The notes under the pieces: model-generated
Databases searched by the model: none
Told to the model about the DNA's origin: nothing
What the model saw: only the letters and a program-made list of their open reading frames with translations
Program-made: the position numbers and the translations under genes
DNA from: Paracoccaceae bacterium
GTDB lineage: Bacteria; Pseudomonadota; Alphaproteobacteria; Rhodobacterales; Rhodobacteraceae
Direction of reading: 5' to 3'
NCBI GenBank assembly: GCA_024644285.1
Contig: JAHELH010000058.1
Location: 1 to 10,607, forward strand
Length of the DNA stretch: 10,607 nt
Part shown: piece after piece, positions 6,378-10,607 of the stretch
Position numbering within the stretch: the first letter of the stretch is position 1
Layout: each line of letters opens with the position of its first letter

Positions 6378-7181
6378 CTATTCCACGTAAGAGCGCAGCG
6401 AGGCCCAGATCTCGTCGACGATGTCGAGATATTCGGGGTCGCGGCGAATGTTGGCGGCGCCGCTTTCGCGGTTGATCGAGGGGCGGATGATCTCGTGGAC
6501 GCGGCTGGGTCGCGGCAGCAGGATCGCGATCTGGTCCGAGACATAGACCGCTTCCTCGATCGAATGGGTGACGAAGATGAAGGTCTTGTTTTCGTTCAGA
6601 ACCAGCGCCAGCAGGTCCTCCTGGAACTTGCGGCGTGTCTGCTCGTCGACCGCCGAGAACGGCTCGTCCATCAGCAGCACTTGGCTGTCCACGGCCAACG
6701 CCCGCGCCAGCCCGACGCGCTGGCGCATGCCGCCGGAAAGCTCGTGCGGATAGGCATTCTCGAACCCGGCGAGGCCGACCTGCTTGATGTAATGCTCGGC
6801 TTTGGCCTCACGTTCCGACTTGCCAGCGCCGCGCATCTCCAGCCCGAAGGCCACGTTGCGGAGCACGCTCGCCCAAGGCAGCAGCGCGAAGTCCTGGAAC
6901 ACGAAGGCGCGGTCGGGGCCGGGGCCGGTGACGGTCTTGCCGTTCACCTCGACCTCGCCCGAGGTCGGTTCCAGCAGGCCGGCGATGATCTTCAGCAGCG
7001 TGGTCTTGCCACAACCAGACGGGCCCAGCAATGAGGTCAGCTGACCGCGCGGAAACTCCAGCGACAGATCGCGCAGCGCCTCGGTCTCGCCGTAGAATTT
7101 GGTGATGTTGCGCGTCGAGACCGCGCTTTCCGGGATGGCCTGGGTCTCCGCGACCGCCGGTTCAGTCTGAGACATAGCCAC
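6378..7181 (-). CDS. ABC transporter ATP-binding protein, NitT/TauT (SsuB/TauB-like) family
   Basis: This is the cytoplasmic ATPase that drives the importer. The 267-residue protein contains Walker A GPSGCGKTT (53-61), the Q-loop FVFQDFALLPW (Gln96), signature LSGGMRQR (148-155), Walker B VLLMDEP (168-174) and the switch histidine THS (His206). The QDFALLPW context and overall length are typical of the nitrate/sulfonate/taurine importers. The GTG at 7181 lies 7 bases after AAAGGA; an ATG two codons later (7175) has poorer spacing. The gene overlaps the end of the upstream permease by 20 bases, which suggests translational coupling. About 37 residues after the ABC core (LPRPSRVHEIIRP onward) are family-typical. 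Confidence 0.93.
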   Translation of the reverse strand: MAMSQTEPAVAETQAIPESAVSTRNITKFYGETEALRDLSLEFPRGQLTSLLGPSGCGKTTLLKIIAGLLEPTSGEVEVNGKTVTGPGPDRAFVFQDFALLPWASVLRNVAFGLEMRGAGKSEREAKAEHYIKQVGLAGFENAYPHELSGGMRQRVGLARALAVDSQVLLMDEPFSAVDEQTRRKFQEDLLALVLNENKTFIFVTHSIEEAVYVSDQIAILLPRPSRVHEIIRPSINRESGAANIRRDPEYLDIVDEIWASLRSYVE

Positions 7182-7995
7182 GTTGGTTTCCTTTGAAGAG
7201 GACGGATTCGATCCATTCCAGCAGGTTCAGGAACAAAACCGCGAGCAAGATGATCGAGAAGATCGCCGCGTACATGCTGGGATAATCGGCGATCGAGCGG
7301 CTGAAGGTGATGATATCGCCGACACCGGTCGGCGTGATTTTCAGTTCCGCCAGGATCGCGCCGATGAAACCGGCGGAGACGCCCAGCCGCAGGCCGGCGA
7401 AGATGACGGGCGAGGCAGCGGGGATGACGATCTTCGTCAGAATCGCCGGGTCGGAGGCCAGGTAGGCCTTTGCCATCTCCTTGAGGTTCTCGGGCGTGTT
7501 GCGCACCGCGCTCGCGGTGTTCAGCACGATAACCGGCATGGCCATGATGCACACGACCAGCACCTTCGAGGTCAGCCCAATGCCGTAGGCCAGCACCAGC
7601 AGCGGGATCAGCGCCGCCAGCGGCGCCGCCTGCATCACGATGAAGATCGGCGAGAACAGCCAGTCGAAGAAATTGCTGAGGCCCACCCAAAGGCCGATAG
7701 CGATCCCCAGCACTGCGGATATCGCGACGCCCACGGCCAGGGGTTGCAGCGTCTCTGCATAGGCGACCCAAAGCGTGCCGTCCGCTGCCATGCGGAACAG
7801 CGCCGCCATGGATTCCAGGAACGTCGGGAAGGCGTAGCTGACCGGGATGCGGCCCGCAATCTCCCACGCGCCGAACAGGATCACGGCGGACAGCAGCTTC
7901 AGCACCAGCGAACGGGCCGGGATCAGCGACCTTTTCGCGGTTCCCGGGGCGCCGGGGGGCGCCCCCGCTATCGATACGGGGGCGACCTGTCTCAT
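7162..7995 (-). CDS. ABC transporter permease, NitT/TauT (SsuC-like) family, first of two
   Basis: This 277-residue membrane subunit has a proline- and alanine-rich cytoplasmic N terminus (1-28) and then about six membrane helices. The EAA loop is at about 171-205 (LKEMAKAYLASDPAIL through IPAASPVIFAGLRLG). I chose the ATG at 7995, which overlaps the stop codon of the binding-protein gene in an ATGA arrangement; the longer frame to 8091 would run into that gene with an unconserved, arginine-rich extension. No strong Shine-Dalgarno sequence is seen, which fits translational coupling to the upstream gene. It probably pairs with the other permease of the operon. Substrate unknown. Confidence 0.91.
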   Translation of the reverse strand: MRQVAPVSIAGAPPGAPGTAKRSLIPARSLVLKLLSAVILFGAWEIAGRIPVSYAFPTFLESMAALFRMAADGTLWVAYAETLQPLAVGVAISAVLGIAIGLWVGLSNFFDWLFSPIFIVMQAAPLAALIPLLVLAYGIGLTSKVLVVCIMAMPVIVLNTASAVRNTPENLKEMAKAYLASDPAILTKIVIPAASPVIFAGLRLGVSAGFIGAILAELKITPTGVGDIITFSRSIADYPSMYAAIFSIILLAVLFLNLLEWIESVLFKGNQRGYVSD

Positions 7996-8954
7996 TGCAT
8001 CATCGCCGCGTCGAGGGGCTTGAGGTACCAGAAATCCTCGATATTCAGCGTGGACGGGTCGCCTTCCAGCTGACCCGCGGCCGAGTACCATTCCATGTCG
8101 GCCATAGCCGCCTTGCGGCCGCCGCCGTTCGGATCGTAAAGCCCGGCCTCGACGGCATCGGTGTAGAAGCCGTCCAGTTCGGCCAGGATTTCCTCGGGAA
8201 GCTGGCCGATGGGACCATCGGGATTGGTCTCGCGGCGGATGATCGTCGGGTCCTCGTGCATGTCCTGGTACACGCTGACCAGGGCGTTGACGAAGATCTG
8301 CACCGCCTCTTCGTTCTCCTGGATCCAGTTCAGGTTGGCGAACAGCGCCTCGTCGCTAGCCTCCACGTCGAACATCTCCAGCACGTTGAAGTTCGCGCCG
8401 GCCTCGCTGCGCATCAGCTTGTTCTTGTTGGACAAGTCGATGATCGTGGCATCCGCGCGACCGCCTAGAAGTGCGGCAACGCGGTTCGACGAGCCGGGTA
8501 CGTAGGAGCGCTCGCCGAAGGTGATGCCCAGGCGATCCTCGATCACGTTGGCGATGGAATCGGTGCCGCCGCCGCGCGAGTGCAGCAGGATCGGCTCGCC
8601 GTTCAGATCCTCCAGCTTTTCGTATTTCTTCGTGGTGACGGGGAAGAACTTCAGCTTGGACAGCTGGAACACGATCCTGAGCGGCGCCTTCGACCGCTGC
8701 ATCGCCGCGTAGGGCGTACCGAAGCCGATGTCCATCTGTCCTGAGAGCACCGCCTGGATGGCCAGCTCCTCGTCCGAGAAGGCCGTCCACTCGTAATCGA
8801 GGCCGTTGGCCTTGGCGCGGTCAAGCGCGACAAAGAAAGCGGCCAGTTCGTCCGACGGCGTTTCCGCCAGCGCGATGCGGATCGTTTCGGCCTGCGCGGC
8901 CGCGCCGATGGCCAGCGCGACGGCGGCCCCGGCGAGTTTCTTCCAGATCTTCAT
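7992..8954 (-). CDS. ABC transporter periplasmic substrate-binding protein, NMT1/SsuA-like
   Basis: This is the periplasmic receptor of the importer. The 320-residue protein starts at the ATG at 8954 after a near-perfect AAGGAGGACAAC site. Residues 1-22 are a Sec signal peptide (AAAQA-E). The mature part has the two-lobed NMT1/SsuA-like pattern: a first strand ETIRIALAETPSDELAAFF, the lobe-1 segment SGQMDIGFGTPYAAMQRSKAP, the hinge/ligand region LHSRGGGTDSIANVIEDRLG, and lobe-2 LLGGRADATIIDLSNKNKL. It has no lipobox, so it is soluble. The family handles nitrate, taurine, alkanesulfonates, phthalate-like aromatics and pyrimidine precursors; residues seen here do not single out one. First gene of a four-gene operon with its own promoter region. 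Confidence 0.9.
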   Translation of the reverse strand: MKIWKKLAGAAVALAIGAAAQAETIRIALAETPSDELAAFFVALDRAKANGLDYEWTAFSDEELAIQAVLSGQMDIGFGTPYAAMQRSKAPLRIVFQLSKLKFFPVTTKKYEKLEDLNGEPILLHSRGGGTDSIANVIEDRLGITFGERSYVPGSSNRVAALLGGRADATIIDLSNKNKLMRSEAGANFNVLEMFDVEASDEALFANLNWIQENEEAVQIFVNALVSVYQDMHEDPTIIRRETNPDGPIGQLPEEILAELDGFYTDAVEAGLYDPNGGGRKAAMADMEWYSAAGQLEGDPSTLNIEDFWYLKPLDAAMMQ

Positions 8955-8992
8955 GTTGTCCTCCTTGCAAGTCGGAGTGTGCTGCACCCCGG

Positions 8993-9014
8993 ATTATACC
9001 GCCGTTCGCCGGCG
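8993..9014 (-). promoter_or_regulatory. Putative promoter (-10 TATAAT) with an adjacent inverted repeat, before the binding-protein gene
   Basis: On the minus strand a perfect -10 hexamer TATAAT (8998-8993) lies 38 bases before the ATG of the substrate-binding protein gene, predicting a leader of about 30 bases. The -35 position holds no clear match. Directly upstream, CGCCG (9014-9010) and CGGCG (9004-9000) form a 5-bp inverted repeat around a 5-base loop, inside the usual -35/-10 spacer. It could be a regulator site or the remnant of a stop signal for gntR; no T-run follows. Confidence 0.5.
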
Positions 9015-9026
9015 TATCGGTCTCTT

Positions 9027-9716
9027 TCAGTCGTCCCCGAACAGGCGTGCGGAGACGGATTTCAGGTGTTCGCGCATCGCGGCATGGGCCGCGGCATGGC
9101 TGCGCGCTTCGATGGCGGCGACGAGCGCGCCGTGTTCGGCAAAGCTGGAATGGTCGGACGGCGGGCGGTTGGAGCGGCGGATGACGGTTTTCCACGCCAC
9201 GGCGCGGCGCACCTGGTTCAGGTGATCGAACAATGACAACAACAGGATGTTGCCTGTCGCCTCGGCCACGGCGCGGTGAAACGCATCGTCCTGGGCCTCA
9301 TAGTCGTCCCAGCTGTTGGCCTCCACACAGCGGTCTTGCGCCAGTTTCAGCCGTGTTACCGCCCCGTCAGAGGCGTTGATCGCTGCTTCGCGGGCGATCG
9401 CAGGCTCCAGCGAAAGGCGGGCTCGCATCAGCTGTACCGGCGTCACTTGCCGACTGAGATCGGCAAGCCCGCCGGACCCGGCGCCGCCGCCATGCGCGGC
9501 GACGAATGTGCCCTTGCCGACATGCCTCCAGATCGCTCCGTCACGTTCCAGCGCATCGAGCGCCTTGCGCAGGGTCGTTCGGCTCACGCCGAGGCGGCCG
9601 ATCAGTTCTCTCTCCGGCGGAAGCCGGTCGCCCGGCCGGTATCCTCCCGCGGCGATGAACGCCTCGAGCGTGGCGATCGCATCGTCGCGCTCCAATGGTT
9701 CCGGTCTCAGCAGCAT
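9027..9716 (-). CDS. GntR-family transcriptional regulator, FadR subfamily (FCD domain)
   Basis: This is a probable ligand-responsive regulator of the adjacent transport and catabolic genes. The 229-residue protein has an N-terminal GntR winged helix (about 11-73: YRPGDRLPPERELIGRLGVS, then LRKALDALERDGAIWRH and GKGTFV). A C-terminal FCD ligand-binding domain (about 96-220) shows the expected metal ligands: Asp143 and His147 in DDAFH, His195 and His217. FCD regulators usually bind small carboxylic acids. I chose the ATG at 9716; an extension to 9887 would use unconserved residues and run into the hydrolase start. Its own ribosome binding site is weak. It is divergent from the FAH-family gene, with a palindrome just upstream that suggests autoregulation. 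Confidence 0.88.
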   Translation of the reverse strand: MLLRPEPLERDDAIATLEAFIAAGGYRPGDRLPPERELIGRLGVSRTTLRKALDALERDGAIWRHVGKGTFVAAHGGGAGSGGLADLSRQVTPVQLMRARLSLEPAIAREAAINASDGAVTRLKLAQDRCVEANSWDDYEAQDDAFHRAVAEATGNILLLSLFDHLNQVRRAVAWKTVIRRSNRPPSDHSSFAEHGALVAAIEARSHAAAHAAMREHLKSVSARLFGDD

Positions 9717-9885
9717 GTAACAAACCGCGAAATTGATCGACCAATTTGCCGATATCGCGTGGAGAATGCCCGTGTTCCGGCGCATAATCAAGGAGAATGC
9801 GAAGCCCGATCCGCATTGGTTGTGATTGATTTGCGCGGAAGAGCGCGATATGCCCGCTAGAGATGCCAGCGGTGAGGAGAGCCCC
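9717..9885. promoter_or_regulatory. Divergent control region between gntR and the hydrolase gene
   Basis: This 169-base region must carry both promoters. It holds the operator-like palindrome at 9730-9747, a 9-bp direct repeat GGAGAATGC at 9761-9769 and 9792-9800 (31 bases apart, close to three helical turns), and a distant inverted pair ATATCGCG (9752-9759) and CGCGATAT (9844-9851). A rightward promoter candidate is TTGATT (9826-9831), 17 bases, TATGCC (9849-9854), which is weak. GGTGAGGAG (9871-9879) is a good ribosome binding site for the hydrolase. Confidence 0.55.
9730..9747. promoter_or_regulatory. Putative operator of the FadR-type regulator
   Basis: AAATTGATC (9730-9738) faces GACCAATTT (9739-9747) in an 18-bp palindrome with eight of nine positions paired. 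The core TTGATCGACCAA resembles the TTGGTnnnACCAA-type sites of FadR-subfamily GntR proteins. It lies 14 bases upstream of the gntR ATG, which fits autorepression, and about 140 bases from the hydrolase start. I see no second clear copy before the ABC operon. Confidence 0.6.
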
Positions 9886-10572
9886 ATGACCGACTATGCG
9901 ATTGATGTACCACCGGTTGTCGCGTTGCCGATCGCCGACTCGCAAACTCAATTTCCCGTGCGCCGGGTCTACTGCATCGGGCGCAACTACGCCGCCCATG
10001 CTATCGAGATGGGCCATGACCCCGACCGCGAACCGCCGTTCTTTTTCCAGAAGAACCCCAACAACCTGGACCCGTCCGGCGAGTTCCCCTATCCGCCGCA
10101 TTCCTCGGACGTGCACCACGAGGTGGAAGTCGCTGTGATGTTGAAATCGGGCGGGACCAACATCGCCATCGCCGATGCCGAGGCGCATGTCTTCGGTTAT
10201 GCCCTATCGCTGGACATGACCCGCCGCGATCTTCAGGGCGCGCAGAAAAAGATGGGCCGGCCGTGGGAGATCGGCAAGGCTTTCGAAAGATCCGCGCCGG
10301 TCGGTCCGATCCATCCGGTGTCGCAGACCGGCCTGCTGAACGAGGGGCCGATCTCGCTCAGGGTGAATGGCGAGGTCCGGCAGGAAGGCGACATGAACCA
10401 GATGATCTGGAAGGTGCCCGAGATGATTTCGTACCTCTCCGAATATTTCGAGTTGGCCGCGGGTGACGTGATCCTCACCGGCACGCCGTCCGGTGTCGGA
10501 CCCGTCGAGAGGGGCGACACGATGGAGCTTTCCGCCGAGGGCCTCGGAAGCTTCACCGTCAAGGTCGTTTGA
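9886..10572 (+). CDS. FAH-family hydrolase, probable fumarylpyruvate hydrolase
   Basis: This enzyme of the fumarylacetoacetate hydrolase family cleaves a carbon-carbon bond in a beta-diketo acid using a divalent metal. The 228-residue protein shows the family core: FPVRRVYCIGRNYAAHAIEM, then the metal ligands Glu79 and Glu81 in HHEVEVAVM and Asp110 in GYALSLDMTRRD. Later come RPWEIGKAFERSAPVGP and GDVILTGTPSGVGP. Length and the RRVYCIGRNYAAHAxEMG-PDREPPFFF pattern resemble NagK-type fumarylpyruvate hydrolase of the gentisate pathway, which gives fumarate and pyruvate. Oxaloacetate decarboxylases of the FAHD1 group are close relatives and cannot be excluded. The ATG at 9886 follows GAGGAG. It is divergent from gntR; partner genes of a gentisate route may lie beyond the right edge. 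Confidence 0.82.
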   Translation: MTDYAIDVPPVVALPIADSQTQFPVRRVYCIGRNYAAHAIEMGHDPDREPPFFFQKNPNNLDPSGEFPYPPHSSDVHHEVEVAVMLKSGGTNIAIADAEAHVFGYALSLDMTRRDLQGAQKKMGRPWEIGKAFERSAPVGPIHPVSQTGLLNEGPISLRVNGEVRQEGDMNQMIWKVPEMISYLSEYFELAAGDVILTGTPSGVGPVERGDTMELSAEGLGSFTVKVV

Positions 10573-10607
10573 TCGCACCCCGCCGCGCGGGCGCAATCGC
10601 ACACCGC

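Noticed and set aside
9717..9887. N-terminal extension of the GntR regulator up to 9887
   Set aside because: The added 57 residues have no GntR feature, include the operator palindrome, and overlap the start of the divergent hydrolase gene.
10579..10591. CCCGC-CGC-GCGGG hairpin after the hydrolase gene as a terminator
   Set aside because: The stem is only 5 bp with a 3-base loop and no T-run follows before the window ends; a gene downstream could be co-transcribed.
1..10607. Mobile element, CRISPR array, tRNA or anti-phage system
   Set aside because: No transposase, integrase, repeat-spacer pattern, tRNA-like fold or known defence domain was seen; base composition appears even across the window.

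Overview
The window looks like a GC-rich alphaproteobacterial chromosome segment, most likely Rhodobacterales (Paracoccus/roseobacter type). Gene order, protein sequences and GGAGG-type ribosome binding sites all fit that group. It holds two neighbouring modules: part of a lithotrophic sulfur-oxidation (sox) locus (about 1-5600) and an ABC importer with a GntR-family regulator and a fumarylpyruvate-hydrolase-like enzyme (about 5620-10572). No mobile element, tRNA, rRNA or CRISPR array is visible. Genes are packed tightly and no gene-free stretch exceeds 300 bases.

Sox module. soxX, soxY, soxZ and soxA read leftward (minus strand) with gaps of 22-26 bases and end in a strong Rho-independent terminator (55-86). 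Upstream, also on the minus strand, are soxW (periplasmic thioredoxin) and soxV (CcdA-like electron carrier). soxS (periplasmic thiol-disulfide oxidoreductase), soxR (ArsR-family repressor) and soxT (YeeE/YedE-type sulfur transporter) read rightward, divergent from soxV. SoxXA and SoxYZ form the carrier part of the thiosulfate-oxidising complex: SoxXA couples thiosulfate to the C-terminal cysteine of SoxY, and SoxV/SoxW/SoxS supply thiol redox power in the periplasm. SoxB and SoxCD, needed for complete thiosulfate oxidation, are not in the window; a Shine-Dalgarno-like sequence at the left edge suggests another minus-strand gene starts just outside. Two dyad operators with the geometry ATTM-N8-GAAT lie between soxV and soxS and between soxW and soxX, and probably bind SoxR. 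SoxR carries two cysteines 66 residues apart, the spacing of the SqrR persulfide sensor.

Transporter module. On the minus strand, a substrate-binding protein, permease, ATPase and second permease overlap or nearly touch and form one operon of the nitrate/taurine/sulfonate (NitT/TauT) ABC family, convergent with soxT. A FadR-subfamily GntR regulator lies upstream on the same strand, divergent from an FAH-family hydrolase. An 18-bp near-palindrome just upstream of gntR is the probable operator. The hydrolase resembles fumarylpyruvate hydrolase of the gentisate route, so an aromatic acid or a breakdown product is one possible substrate; an organosulfur compound is another. The sequence does not decide between them.
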